Positions 7,136-16,302 of a stretch of DNA of 26,820 nucleotides are shown in pieces. Every line of letters starts with the position of its first letter. The stretch's first letter is position 1. The notes under the pieces were generated by a model, which searched no databases, had not been told where the DNA came from, and saw only the letters and a list, made by a program, of their open reading frames with translations. A program made the position numbers and the translations under genes. The DNA is taken from positions 13,900 to 40,719 of the forward strand of contig CAJUMD010000017.1 in assembly GCA_910587275.1 (NCBI GenBank), read 5' to 3'. Source of the DNA: an uncultured Kineothrix sp. Its GTDB lineage: Bacteria > Bacillota > Clostridia > Lachnospirales > Lachnospiraceae.

Positions 7136-8041
7136 ATGAAGAAATATTTTTCCAAGAAGTTTTTTTCCGAAAGCAAATTTATCTTTGGGAGAGGAACGGA
7201 AGTAATATGCCTGCTGTTACTGGTGGGCATTTTATTCTGTATAAGCCGTCCGCTTCCCGTTTATGCGGCGGCGAGGGAATCCAACCTTACGGGAACCACA
7301 GACGAAAGAACGGTCGTGGAGGATCCCGGTACGTCACAGACACCGGAGGATTTAAGGGAACTGAACATTGCCAATACGGTGACGCTGACATACCGCGGCA
7401 GTAACGGACAGCTCAACGGCTCCCTTAGGATATTGCTGACGCTGACATTTATTGCGTTGGCGCCCATATTAATCATAATGCTTACCTCGTTTACCAGAAT
7501 CCTTATTGTTCTGCATTTTACGAGGGCGGCTTTGAATACCCAGACAGCACCCCCAAACCAGGTACTGATTGGGTTAGCTTTGTTTCTGACTTTTTTTATC
7601 ATGCAGCCTACGTTAAACCAGGTGTATGAGGAGGCGGTCATTCCTTTTGAGGCAGGTGAAATTGACCAGGCGCAGGCATTGGAAACCGGTATGCAGCCTT
7701 TCCGGCAGTTTATGTACGGGCAGACACAGACGAGAGATGTGCGGCTGTTTATGGAAATCAGCAAGACGGAGTGGGATGACGGGTACAGCCTTGACAGTAT
7801 TCCCAATACGGTACTGATTCCCAGTTTTATCATCAGTGAGCTGAGGACAGCTTTTATTATCGGGTTTTTGATTTATATTCCGTTTATCGTGATTGATATG
7901 GTTGTGGCATCCACACTTATGAGTATGGGTATGATGATGCTGCCGCCTACCACGATTTCCATGCCGTTTAAGATTTTGCTGTTTGTGCTTGCGGACGGTT
8001 GGAACCTTGTCATCGGAAGCCTTGTGAAAACATTTTATTAG
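7136..8041 (+). CDS. fliP: Flagellar export gate protein FliP
   Basis: FliP forms the pentameric core of the flagellar type III export gate in the inner membrane. It is 301 residues. A basic start and hydrophobic stretch (about residues 23-45, ending VYAAARES) look like a cleavable signal peptide, as known for FliP. The conserved family blocks follow: LTSFTRILIVLHFTRAAL, TAPPNQVLIGLALFLTFFIM, and near the end MSMGMMMLPPTTISMPFKIL and FVLADGWNLVIGSLV. The ribosome site (GGCGAGA) is weak and the gene lies nine bases after fliO. Confidence 0.96.
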   Translation: MKKYFSKKFFSESKFIFGRGTEVICLLLLVGILFCISRPLPVYAAARESNLTGTTDERTVVEDPGTSQTPEDLRELNIANTVTLTYRGSNGQLNGSLRILLTLTFIALAPILIIMLTSFTRILIVLHFTRAALNTQTAPPNQVLIGLALFLTFFIMQPTLNQVYEEAVIPFEAGEIDQAQALETGMQPFRQFMYGQTQTRDVRLFMEISKTEWDDGYSLDSIPNTVLIPSFIISELRTAFIIGFLIYIPFIVIDMVVASTLMSMGMMMLPPTTISMPFKILLFVLADGWNLVIGSLVKTFY

Positions 8042-8130
8042 CTGCCTGACATTGTTTCCTGTTAGGGGTTCCCTGAATAAGGGGGATGAGGGCGGTTATG
8101 GAGTTTGGAGGATGGAAAAGGAGGTATGGC

Positions 8131-8400
8131 ATGACAATTGATGACGTAACTGCGATTACGGGCGAGGCATTGTTTCTGATTATTAAGACGGCAGCGCCGG
8201 TGCTTCTGATATCGATGGCGGTGGGACTTATCATCAGTATTTTCCAAACCGTTACTTCGATTCAGGAACAGACGCTTACTTTTGTGCCGAAGGTACTGAG
8301 TATTTTCCTGACTATTATGATTATCGGACATTGGATGGCGAATGAAATGACGGACTTCATGATACGTCTTTGGACGGATTTCAGTCTGTATATAAGGTAA
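8131..8400 (+). CDS. fliQ: Flagellar export gate protein FliQ
   Basis: FliQ wraps the FliP/FliR core of the export gate. The 89-residue product has the two membrane helices typical of the family (about residues 14-38 and 50-75) and the signature FQTVTSIQEQTLTFVPKV. The ATG at 8131 was chosen because AAAGGAGG ends six bases upstream and the N-terminus MTIDDVTAITGEAL has the family length. In-frame ATGs at 8086 and 8098 would add 11-15 charged residues not expected in FliQ. The 89-base gap from fliP holds no clear terminator or promoter. fliR follows after four bases. Confidence 0.95.
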   Translation: MTIDDVTAITGEALFLIIKTAAPVLLISMAVGLIISIFQTVTSIQEQTLTFVPKVLSIFLTIMIIGHWMANEMTDFMIRLWTDFSLYIR

Positions 8401-8404
8401 TATT

Positions 8405-9187
8405 ATGATAGATTATAGTTTTACCTATGCAGACCTTGAATATTTCCTGCTGGTATTTGCGAGGGTTTCCTGTTTTGTTTTTATTGTACCGTTTTTCAGC
8501 ATGAACAATACGCCGAGAAACGTCAGGATTGGGCTTGCTTTCTTCCTGTCGGTCATTATGTTCCAGGTGGTGACGCCCCATGAAACCGTGCGCTACGATA
8601 CGACGCTGCAGTATACGGTAATTGTGGCTAAGGAAGCGTTTACCGGCTTAATTATCGGCTTCGGCGTAAATATGTGCAACACTATCGTTTCCTTTGCGGG
8701 GCGTATCATGGATATGGAGACGGGGTTGTCGATGGTGTCGTTGATGGACCCCACTACAAGGGAGTCCACGAGTATTTCGGGTATCCTGTACCAGTATATG
8801 ATTACCCTGATGCTGATTCTTACGGGAATGTATGAATACTTGTTAAAAGCATTGGCGGATACGTTCCGGCTCATACCGGTGAACGGTGCCGTTTTCCGGC
8901 CGGGAACTTTTGTCGATACGGCAATCCGTTTTATGAGCGAATATATCATTATCGGTTTCCGCATCTGTCTTCCCCTTTTTGCGGTGATGATTATGTTAAA
9001 CGCGATTTTGGGTATTTTGGCGAAGGTGTCCCCGCAGATGAACATGTTTGCGGTGGGTATCCAGATTAAGGTTTTGGTGGGTATCAGCGTATTGTTCCTG
9101 ACCACCGGGATGCTTCCGGGTGCCGCGGATTTCATTTTTCGGCAGATGAAGAAAATGGTAGTATCATTTGTAGAGGGAATGATGTAA
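8405..9187 (+). CDS. fliR: Flagellar export gate protein FliR
   Basis: FliR is the single-copy subunit that caps the FliP/FliQ helical gate. It has 260 residues with about six hydrophobic segments. Recognisable blocks include FARVSCFVFIVPFFSMNNTP, RNVRIGLAFFLSVI, EAFTGLIIGFGVNMCNTIVS, and the C-terminal LGILAKVSPQMNMFAVGIQI, the last being the most conserved FliR motif (the K-x-x-P-Q-M-N-x-F-x-x-G pattern). No strong ribosome site lies in the four bases after fliQ, so translation is likely coupled. The stop TAA shares its last A with the ATG of flhB. Confidence 0.95.
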   Translation: MIDYSFTYADLEYFLLVFARVSCFVFIVPFFSMNNTPRNVRIGLAFFLSVIMFQVVTPHETVRYDTTLQYTVIVAKEAFTGLIIGFGVNMCNTIVSFAGRIMDMETGLSMVSLMDPTTRESTSISGILYQYMITLMLILTGMYEYLLKALADTFRLIPVNGAVFRPGTFVDTAIRFMSEYIIIGFRICLPLFAVMIMLNAILGILAKVSPQMNMFAVGIQIKVLVGISVLFLTTGMLPGAADFIFRQMKKMVVSFVEGMM

Positions 9188-10296
9188 TGTTAAGATATAA
9201 CCTCCAGTTTTTTGCAAAGGATGGTCCGGGCGGCGAAAAAACGGAAAAGCCTACCTCCAAAAAATTAAAGGACGCGAGAAAAGAAGGACAGGTGGCAAAA
9301 AGTAAGGAAATTTCCAATGCGTTTGGCCTGCTTGCCCTGTTCCTGCTCATGAAGCTGTATGTGGGTGTCATGGGAACCCGGTTTTTGGGGGGATTTCACA
9401 GTCTTTACTCCCAAATTCCCGATTACGTCAGGATGTACGACGGACAGCTTCCGCTGCGGAACATCAATACAGTATTTAAGCGTACCATACTGGATATGAT
9501 TGTAATTGTGGGGCCGGTGTTTTTGATAGGTTTCCTGGTGGCTTTCCTCTGTGATTTGGTGCAGGTGAAGTGGAGGCCAACAGCAAAACCGCTGACGCCG
9601 AAGTTCAGCAAATTAAATCCCGTTAAGGGTTTTAAGAAGATATTTTCCCCTAAGTCGTTGGTGGAGCTGTTTAAATCCATATTGAAGTTAGGGTTAATTA
9701 TATTCATGGTATATTCTTACCTGAAGGGAAAGATTGGGGAAATTTACCTGTTGTACGACATTTCCCTAAACCAGGGCATTGCGCTGGTGGGGGATTTGGC
9801 GATTAATTTGGGAATCCGTATTTCCGCCGTGTACATCGTCATTGGTTTGGCCGATTACGCGTACCAAAAGTACAAGTTTATGGATGACATGAAGATGACG
9901 AAGCAGGAAGTGAAGGACGAATACAAGAACCAGGAAGGGGATCCCAAAATTAAGGGAAAGCAGAAGCAGCGTATGATGGAGGCTTCCAGGCGGAGGATGA
10001 TGCAGCAGCTCCCCGAAGCGGATGTGGTAATTACGAACCCGACCCATTATGCGGTGGCAATTAAGTATGATGCGGAGAAGTACGATGCGCCGATGGTACT
10101 TGCGAAGGGACAGGACCATCTTGCACAGAGAATAAAGGAAGTAGCCCGCGAGAACCATGTGGAAATCGTGGAGAACAAACCCCTTGCCCGTATGCTGTAT
10201 GCAAACGTGGAGGTAGGGGAATTCATACCGCCGGAGTTGTATCAGGCAGTAGCGGAAATCCTTGCGTTTGTGTACCATTTGCAGGGGAAAGCATAG
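9187..10296 (+). CDS. flhB: Flagellar export switch protein FlhB
   Basis: FlhB changes the export apparatus from hook-type to filament-type substrates. The product is 369 residues. The start (LQFFAKDGPGGEKTEKPTSK) and KLKDARKEGQVAKSKE are the usual cytoplasmic N-terminus. Four membrane helices follow (about residues 40-60, 95-125, 150-180 and 200-225). The conserved auto-cleavage loop Asn284-Pro285-Thr286-His287 sits in VVITNPTHYAVAIKY, with cleavage expected between Asn and Pro. KGQDHLAQRIKEVA and NKPLARMLYANVEVGEFIPP are standard FlhB-C blocks. The ATG overlaps the fliR stop by one base. Confidence 0.96.
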   Translation: MLRYNLQFFAKDGPGGEKTEKPTSKKLKDARKEGQVAKSKEISNAFGLLALFLLMKLYVGVMGTRFLGGFHSLYSQIPDYVRMYDGQLPLRNINTVFKRTILDMIVIVGPVFLIGFLVAFLCDLVQVKWRPTAKPLTPKFSKLNPVKGFKKIFSPKSLVELFKSILKLGLIIFMVYSYLKGKIGEIYLLYDISLNQGIALVGDLAINLGIRISAVYIVIGLADYAYQKYKFMDDMKMTKQEVKDEYKNQEGDPKIKGKQKQRMMEASRRRMMQQLPEADVVITNPTHYAVAIKYDAEKYDAPMVLAKGQDHLAQRIKEVARENHVEIVENKPLARMLYANVEVGEFIPPELYQAVAEILAFVYHLQGKA

Positions 10297-10314
10297 TAGA
10301 GAGGAGGAGTAGGT

Positions 10315-12351
10315 GTGAGAAAAGCGGATTTGGGTGTCGCATTATATTTACTGTCGGCATTTGTAATGTTCATTATTCCCATTCCCTCCCAGTTATTGGA
10401 TGTTTTGCTGGCCTGCAACATGGCTGTGGCGTTTTCGATTATGTTTGGATGTATGTTTGCAAAAGAGGTGCTGGAACTTTCTTTCTTCCCGACCATTTTG
10501 CTGTTTACGACCATATTCCGGATTGCCCTTAACGTTTCTTCCACGAGGCTGATTCTTACCACGGGGGATCCCGGTAACGTGGTGGCAACGTTCGGCGGAT
10601 ACGTGGGCGGCGGTGACCTGATTGTGGGTGCCATTATTTTCATTATTTTAATTTTAATCCAGTTTATGGTCATCAATAAAGGTTCCGAGCGTGTGGCTGA
10701 GGTAACGGCGAGGTTTACGCTGGATGCCATGCCCGGTAAGCAGATGGCAATTGATGCGGATTTGAATACGGGAGCCATTGATGATGCCGAGGCAAAGAGG
10801 AGAAGGGATAAGATTCAGGAGGAATCCAGCTTTTTCGGCTCCATGGACGGTGCCGTGAAATACGTGAAGGGGGATGCTACGGCGGGACTTCTGATTACGG
10901 CAGTTAATATCATCGGTGGTATCGCCATGGGTGTGCTGCGGCAGGGAATGCCGGTGGGCGAGGCGCTGGACAAATATGCGATTCTGACCATCGGCGACGG
11001 TCTGGTCAGTCAGATTCCGTCCCTGTTGATTTCACTGTCTACCGGTATTCTGGTGACAAAGGGTACGAAAGAAGCGGATTTCGGTTCGGTTTTGATCCGG
11101 CAGTTTTTCGGCGTGCCGAAAGTGATGTATTTGGTGGGGGGCGTTTTAATCGGGCTTGGTATCCTGACCCCGTTGAATAATTTGATTTTTATTTCTTTGG
11201 GCGTTTTCTTCCTGATTGTCGGAAGGATTATGGCAGGTACCATTGAAACGGCGGAAATTGAGTCGGAGGTCGATGCGGATGAAATGGCGGCGGAGGAAGT
11301 GCGCCAGCCGGAGAATGTCAACAGTCTGCTTCAGGTAGACCCTATCGAGCTGGAATTCGGTTATGGCATTATTCCCCTTGCGGATGTGAACCAGGGCGGC
11401 GACCTGTTAGACCGCGTTGTTATGATTAGAAGGCAGATTGCGCTGGAACTTGGTACGATTGTGCCGATTATCCGTCTGCGCGATAACATACAGTTGAATC
11501 CGAACCAATATATCATCAAAATAAAAGGTGTGCAGGTCAGCGAGGGTGAAATCCTCTTTGACCATTACATGGCAATGAATCCGGGTTACGTGGAGGAAGA
11601 AATTACCGGTATTCCCACATTTGAACCTTCCTTCCATCTTCCTGCCATTTGGATTACGGAAAGCCAAAGGGAGCGTGCGGAGAGCCTCGGTTATACGGTG
11701 GTGGATCCGCCGTCCATTATCGCTACCCATTTGACGGAAGTTATCCGCCAGTACATTGCGGAACTGCTGACCAGGCAGGATGTACAGAACCTGGTCAACA
11801 ATATCAAGGAATCCAATCCTTCTTTGGTGGAGGAACTGGTTCCGAAGCTGCTTGGCATCGGCGAGATTCAGAAGGTATTGCAGAATCTGCTGCGTGAAGG
11901 CATTTCCATCCGTGATTTGCTGAGCGTATTTGAAACGCTGGCAGATTATGCCGTGACCACAAGGGATACGGATATCCTGACGGAATATGTTAGGCAGAGC
12001 CTGAAACGGGCGATATCCGGCAAGTATTTCCCTGCTAACGAAACGACCAGTGTTATTACGCTGGACCCGAAGATCGAGCAGGAAATCATGAACAATGTAA
12101 AGCAGACGGAACAGGGCGCTTACCTTGCATTGGACCCGGAACGGACGAAAGCGATTTTGGCTTCGGTGGGAGAGGAAGTCCAAAAGCTGGAAAACCTCGG
12201 CAAGAACCCCGTAATTATTACTTCACCGATTGTACGTATGTATTTTAAGCGGCTGACGGAAGATTATTACAGGGATTTAATCGTAGTCTCGTATAATGAA
12301 ATCGAATCAAACATTGAATTACAATCGATTGGGATGGTGACAATAGCATGA
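10315..12351 (+). CDS. flhA: Flagellar export protein FlhA
   Basis: FlhA is the large export-gate protein whose cytoplasmic nonamer ring docks chaperones and substrates and couples export to the proton motive force. The 678-residue length is typical. The N-terminal half has about eight membrane helices and the family region RIALNVSSTRLIL, followed by the cytoplasmic FHIPEP loop (FTLDAMPGKQMAIDADLNTG, then GAIDDAEAKRRRD). The C-terminal domain starts near residue 335, with EFGYGIIPLADVNQGGDLLD as the first conserved block. Translation starts at GTG with GAGGAGG upstream. The last four bases overlap flhF (ATGA), giving coupled translation. Confidence 0.97.
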   Translation: MRKADLGVALYLLSAFVMFIIPIPSQLLDVLLACNMAVAFSIMFGCMFAKEVLELSFFPTILLFTTIFRIALNVSSTRLILTTGDPGNVVATFGGYVGGGDLIVGAIIFIILILIQFMVINKGSERVAEVTARFTLDAMPGKQMAIDADLNTGAIDDAEAKRRRDKIQEESSFFGSMDGAVKYVKGDATAGLLITAVNIIGGIAMGVLRQGMPVGEALDKYAILTIGDGLVSQIPSLLISLSTGILVTKGTKEADFGSVLIRQFFGVPKVMYLVGGVLIGLGILTPLNNLIFISLGVFFLIVGRIMAGTIETAEIESEVDADEMAAEEVRQPENVNSLLQVDPIELEFGYGIIPLADVNQGGDLLDRVVMIRRQIALELGTIVPIIRLRDNIQLNPNQYIIKIKGVQVSEGEILFDHYMAMNPGYVEEEITGIPTFEPSFHLPAIWITESQRERAESLGYTVVDPPSIIATHLTEVIRQYIAELLTRQDVQNLVNNIKESNPSLVEELVPKLLGIGEIQKVLQNLLREGISIRDLLSVFETLADYAVTTRDTDILTEYVRQSLKRAISGKYFPANETTSVITLDPKIEQEIMNNVKQTEQGAYLALDPERTKAILASVGEEVQKLENLGKNPVIITSPIVRMYFKRLTEDYYRDLIVVSYNEIESNIELQSIGMVTIA

Positions 12352-13562
12352 TAATTAAGAAGTTTCAGGGGAAGACCGAAAATGACGCGGTGGAAGCGGC
12401 GAAAAAGGAATTGGGCAGCAACGTCGTAATCATGAACGTCCGGAACGTAAAGAGGAAAGGAATTCTCCGTTTCTTCTTATCCGAGACGGTGGAGGTTACG
12501 GTGGCGCTGGAGGAGGAAAACGAACGCTATGCCCCTGTCAGGAGCGAGGAGAAGCGGGAACCTGTGCTGCCTGCCGGAAGCATGGGGTATCCCCAGGCGA
12601 GGGAACCATACCAAAACCGGAAACTGGTGGTGGAGGATTTAAACGAGGAGAAGCGTGACAACGCGTTTTTGGAGGAAAAGTTAAATAACCTCCATTCCCT
12701 TTTGGAACAGCAGTTCCAAAAACCCGAGGAGGAGAGGGTGGAGGACGAGGAGGAAGCTCCCGCCAGCGAGTTGGAGAAGTTCATGAAGCTGCTGTATAAT
12801 ACGATGCTTGATAATGAGGTCAGTGAAAAATATGCCAACCAGATTATCGATGAAATTGAAAAGAGCGCAAAGCCAAACATTCCTTTTGACTATGCGCTTA
12901 CAAATATTTACCAGAAAATGATTTTGAAATTCGGAAAGCAGGAGGGACTCACGCCGCCGGAAAAAGGACCGAAAATGGTCTTTTTCATCGGTCCCACGGG
13001 CGTGGGCAAGACGACCACCATTGCAAAAATCGCTTCCAGGTACATTGTGGATGAGAAAAAGAAAGTGGCGCTTATAACGGCAGATACGTACCGGATTGCG
13101 GCGGCGGAGCAACTGCGTACCTATGCGGGGATTTTGGAAGTACCGTTCCGTATCGTTTATTCGCGGGAGGAAATCGGCGAAGCATACAGGGACTTTATCG
13201 GGTATGATTATGTGTTTGTGGACACCTCGGGGCATTCTTACCAAAACGAGGAGCAGAAGGAAACAATGAAAGGAATTGTGCATTCCGTGGACGGGACGGC
13301 GGAAAAGGAGGTGTTTTTAGTCTTAAGCGCGACGACAAAGTACCGGGATTTGCTTAAAATCGTGGATGCTTACACGGAGGTGACGGACTATAAACTTATT
13401 TTTACCAAGCTGGATGAAACGAGTGCTTACGGAAATCTGCTGAATGTCAAGCTGTACACGGGCGCGGCGCTGTCCTATGTTACCTGCGGGCAGAACGTAC
13501 CGGATGATTTGGAAGATTTCAACCCCCAGAAGACCGTGAAGCAGTTGCTCGGAGGAAAGTAG
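12348..13562 (+). CDS. flhF: Flagellar biosynthesis SRP-type GTPase FlhF
   Basis: FlhF is an SRP-family GTPase that places new flagella at the membrane, working with FlhG. The 404-residue product has a basic N-terminal domain starting MIIKKFQGKTENDAVEAAKK, a charged linker (about 55-140), a helical N domain (140-200), and the G domain. Visible GTPase motifs are the P-loop GPTGVGKTTTIAK (215-227), the second-motif region DTYRIAAAEQLRTYA, the third motif DTSGH (292-296), and TKLDET (353-358). The third motif is normally DTAGR in SRP GTPases, so His in place of Arg is a notable substitution. The gene overlaps flhA by four bases, and its stop lies inside the ribosome site of flhG. Confidence 0.93.
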   Translation: MIIKKFQGKTENDAVEAAKKELGSNVVIMNVRNVKRKGILRFFLSETVEVTVALEEENERYAPVRSEEKREPVLPAGSMGYPQAREPYQNRKLVVEDLNEEKRDNAFLEEKLNNLHSLLEQQFQKPEEERVEDEEEAPASELEKFMKLLYNTMLDNEVSEKYANQIIDEIEKSAKPNIPFDYALTNIYQKMILKFGKQEGLTPPEKGPKMVFFIGPTGVGKTTTIAKIASRYIVDEKKKVALITADTYRIAAAEQLRTYAGILEVPFRIVYSREEIGEAYRDFIGYDYVFVDTSGHSYQNEEQKETMKGIVHSVDGTAEKEVFLVLSATTKYRDLLKIVDAYTEVTDYKLIFTKLDETSAYGNLLNVKLYTGAALSYVTCGQNVPDDLEDFNPQKTVKQLLGGK

Positions 13563-13577
13563 GAGGAAGATACAGGT

Positions 13578-14456
13578 ATGGATCAGGCTGAACAGTTAAG
13601 AAATCTTATAAAAGCCAACAGTCATCCACAAAGACCTTTGGCGCGTGTCATCACCGTGACAAGCGGGAAAGGCGGAGTCGGAAAGTCCAATACATCCATT
13701 AATCTGGCGGTCCAATTCCGGAAAATGGGGCAGAAAGTAATCATTTTGGATGCGGATTTCGGACTTGCAAACATCGAGATTATGTTCGGGGCTGTACCGA
13801 AGCACAATTTAAGTGATTTGATTTACCAGGGGAAGGACATCAGGGAAATCATTACATGGGGACCGATGGATGTGGGTTTCATTTCAGGCGGTTCGGGTAT
13901 CACGGGGCTGTCCAACCTGAATCTGGATCATTTAAGGACCATCATCCAAAGCCTTTCGCAATTGGATGAAATGGCCGATACTATTATTGTGGATACCGGC
14001 GCGGGGATCGCCGATGCCGTGATGGAATTTCTGGTGGCAAGCAGCGAGGTGCTTCTTGTGACCACGCCGGAACCGACTTCCATTACGGATTCCTATTCCC
14101 TGTTAAAAGCGTTAAGCAGGCATCCGCAGTACCGCAAAGAGGAAACAAAGATTAAACTGGTGGCGAATAAGGTACATAAAACGGGGGACGGCGCGGTATT
14201 ATATGAGAAGTTAAGCGCCGTTGCGGGAAAATATTTAAAGACGCCCATGGAATACCTGGGGGAAATACCGGAGGATGCGCAGCTATTGAAGGCAGTTATG
14301 CAGCAGAAACCGGTATCCATGGAGTATGCCCATGCGAAGTCAGCGCAGGCATACGAAAAAATAGCGTCGAAGCTCATAGATAAACCGGTCGCGGACAGTT
14401 ATGACAGGAGAGGGATGGCATCCTTTTTTTCCCATATATTTAATATGAAAAAGTAG
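13578..14456 (+). CDS. flhG: Flagellum number regulator FlhG (YlxH), MinD/ParA-type ATPase
   Basis: FlhG is a MinD-like ATPase that controls flagellar number and stimulates FlhF. It has 292 residues. The N-terminus DQAEQLR (residues 2-8) is the DQAxxLR activator helix that stimulates FlhF GTPase. The deviant Walker A motif is SGKGGVGKS (29-37), followed by VIILDADFGLANIEIMFG with Asp58 and Asp60. The Walker B-type segment is TIIVDTGAGI, where the family often has DTGAGIS. The C-terminal end (MASFFSHIFNMKK) has the amphipathic, Phe/Ile-plus-Lys pattern of a MinD membrane-targeting helix. AGGAGG overlaps the flhF stop, so the pair is expected to be co-translated. Confidence 0.93.
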   Translation: MDQAEQLRNLIKANSHPQRPLARVITVTSGKGGVGKSNTSINLAVQFRKMGQKVIILDADFGLANIEIMFGAVPKHNLSDLIYQGKDIREIITWGPMDVGFISGGSGITGLSNLNLDHLRTIIQSLSQLDEMADTIIVDTGAGIADAVMEFLVASSEVLLVTTPEPTSITDSYSLLKALSRHPQYRKEETKIKLVANKVHKTGDGAVLYEKLSAVAGKYLKTPMEYLGEIPEDAQLLKAVMQQKPVSMEYAHAKSAQAYEKIASKLIDKPVADSYDRRGMASFFSHIFNMKK

Positions 14457-14467
14457 AGGTTGAGAGA

Positions 14468-15205
14468 ATGGCAGAATTATTATCAAAATATGTGGTGCCG
14501 GGGAATAAGGTTGATATAAGGAGTATAAAAAGAAGGCTGAATCCGGAGCTGGAGCCGGAAATCAGGTTATATGAAACACAGGTATATGATATTCTGTCAG
14601 GGGACAGGGTGGCGGTAGTGATGCCCATGGAGAAAACGAAACTCATTCTGCTTCCCATCGGCTCGGAGCACGATTTGTTTTTCTATGCGGAAGGCGGTCT
14701 GTACCAATGCAGGGCGAAAATTGTCGACAGGGACAAAAAGGGCGGGAATTACCTGCTAATCATGGATTTGATCAGTAATTTGCGCAGGGAACAGAGAAGA
14801 CAGTATTACCGGTTCAGTTGTGCGTTGGAGATGCAGTCGAGGGTGCTGGAATCGGAGGAAATACAGGCGGTGGAGGAAAGCGGGCTTACCGAGGAGCAGA
14901 TGATGCCGAACCTGCCGTTAAAAAGAAGCATTATCGTGGACATCAGCGGGGGCGGGCTGCGGTTTATTTCCAATTACTGGTATGAGGAGGGCAGCATCCT
15001 GCTTTGCCGGTACCAGTTGGAAAAAAATGACGCGAGGAAGGAATACGAAGTGCTTGGAAAAGTGCTTGCCGTAAACAGGATGGAGAATCGTCCCGGTTTT
15101 TACGAACACCGGGTACAGTATGTGAACATCGATAATGAAGTGAGGGAGGAAATCATTAAATTCATCTTCGAGGAAGAAAGAAAAAACTTGCAGAAAAAGG
15201 ATTGA
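14468..15205 (+). CDS. PilZ-domain flagellar brake protein (YcgR/MotI-like)
   Basis: This is a probable c-di-GMP receptor that lowers motility, 245 residues long. An N-terminal YcgR-type domain (about 10-100) contains GDRVAVVMPMEK and KLILLPIGSEHDLFFY. The C-terminal PilZ domain (about 105-240) has the first c-di-GMP motif in LRREQRRQYYRF (Arg106/Arg110 or Arg107/Arg111 in RxxxR spacing) and the second as Asp158-Ile-Ser160-Gly-Gly-Gly163, matching DxSxxG. Both binding motifs are intact, so ligand binding is expected. In E. coli (YcgR) and B. subtilis (MotI/DgrA) relatives act on the stator or rotor. It lies between flhG and cheB, a place that has no PilZ gene in B. subtilis. No membrane segment is visible. 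Confidence 0.85.
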   Translation: MAELLSKYVVPGNKVDIRSIKRRLNPELEPEIRLYETQVYDILSGDRVAVVMPMEKTKLILLPIGSEHDLFFYAEGGLYQCRAKIVDRDKKGGNYLLIMDLISNLRREQRRQYYRFSCALEMQSRVLESEEIQAVEESGLTEEQMMPNLPLKRSIIVDISGGGLRFISNYWYEEGSILLCRYQLEKNDARKEYEVLGKVLAVNRMENRPGFYEHRVQYVNIDNEVREEIIKFIFEEERKNLQKKD

Positions 15206-15230
15206 TTTTTTTTGGAAGGGGTGGCAATTT

Positions 15231-16301
15231 GTGAAAAAAATATTGATTGTTGATGACTCTGCACTCGTGAGAAGGGTTTTATGTGATATAATAAACAAAG
15301 ATGAAAGATTCCAAGTAGAAGACAGGGCTACAAACGGTTTGGAGGCGTTGGAGCTTCTTGGCAGGAAAAGCTACGATGCAGTAGTTTTGGACATTAACAT
15401 GCCGAAGATGAACGGACTGGAACTGTTAAAGCAGTTGCAGAAACGCCAAATCGATGCGCGTGTAGTGGTGGCGAGCACCGATACGAAGGAAGGCGCGAAG
15501 GTGACAATGGACGCATTGGAGCTGGGTGCCCTTGATTTCGTACATAAACCGGATAATGCGGTAGGCTGCCGGAAGGAAGACTTCCAGCGCCGTTTAATCG
15601 AAATCCTTGTGGCCGCGACGGAAAGTAAAATGACTTCCTTTTTAAAACCCACAAAGACCGGGACGTTAAAACCCGCTCCCAAGGTGGTGGAAGTCTTGAG
15701 CCGTCATGAGAAAAAGCCCACGGGAAACCGGGTGGTTGCCATTGCCAGTTCCACGGGCGGACCGAAGGCATTGCAGGCAGTGGTTCCCGAACTTCCGGGA
15801 AGACTGAATGCGCCGGTGGTTATCGTTCAGCATATGCCGGCGGGTTTTACGGCATCCCTGGCGGAAAGGCTGGATACTTTAAGCGAACTGAAAGTGAAGG
15901 AAGCGCAGGAGGGCGATGTACTGGAAAACGGTACGGTTTACATCGCCAAGGGCGGGAAACACCTGAATGTAAATGTTTCGGGTATGAAGCATGTGATACA
16001 CTATACGGACCAGCCGCTTCGGGAAGGCGTGAAACCGTGTGCGGACTACATGTACGAGTCGCTGACACAGAGCCGGTATGATGCCGTTGTCTGCGTGGTG
16101 CTGACCGGCATGGGTGCAGACGGGACGAAAGGAATCTCCAATCTGGAACTAAAAAAGAAAATTCATGTTATCGCTCAGAATGAGGACAGTTGCGCCGTGT
16201 ACGGTATGCCGAAAAACGTGGTAAACGCCGGGCTGGCAAACCAGGTAGTTCCTTTGGAGCAGGTCGCACAGGAAATAATGATGAACGTGGGGGTAATGTA
16301 A
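15231..16301 (+). CDS. cheB: Chemotaxis protein-glutamate methylesterase/deamidase CheB
   Basis: CheB removes methyl groups from chemoreceptors (and may deamidate glutamines) when phosphorylated by CheA, giving adaptation. The 356 residues include an N-terminal receiver (1-125) with Asp8/Asp9, phospho-acceptor Asp54 (VVLDINMPKMNG) and Lys106 in VHKP. A linker (about 130-165) leads to the methylesterase domain, where the catalytic triad is visible as Ser174 (IASSTGGPKAL), His201 (VIVQHMPAGFT) and Asp297 (LTGMGADGTKG). Translation starts at a GTG with GGAAGGGGTGG upstream. One base separates the stop from the cheA start. Confidence 0.96.
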   Translation: MKKILIVDDSALVRRVLCDIINKDERFQVEDRATNGLEALELLGRKSYDAVVLDINMPKMNGLELLKQLQKRQIDARVVVASTDTKEGAKVTMDALELGALDFVHKPDNAVGCRKEDFQRRLIEILVAATESKMTSFLKPTKTGTLKPAPKVVEVLSRHEKKPTGNRVVAIASSTGGPKALQAVVPELPGRLNAPVVIVQHMPAGFTASLAERLDTLSELKVKEAQEGDVLENGTVYIAKGGKHLNVNVSGMKHVIHYTDQPLREGVKPCADYMYESLTQSRYDAVVCVVLTGMGADGTKGISNLELKKKIHVIAQNEDSCAVYGMPKNVVNAGLANQVVPLEQVAQEIMMNVGVM

Positions 16302-16302
16302 G

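Noticed and set aside
8042..8130. Possible terminator or promoter in the fliP-fliQ gap
   Set aside because: Only weak short pairings and no U-run or convincing -35/-10 pair are visible.
13974..13980. GCCGATA, a FliA-type -10 match inside flhG, and another at 19756-19762 in cheD
   Set aside because: No TAAA-like -35 box is found about 15 bases upstream of either, and both are in coding sequence.
15284..15292. TGATATAAT, an extended -10-like site inside cheB
   Set aside because: There is no -35 element at a usable distance (TTGATG at 15250-15255 is 31 bases away), and the bases encode conserved receiver residues.
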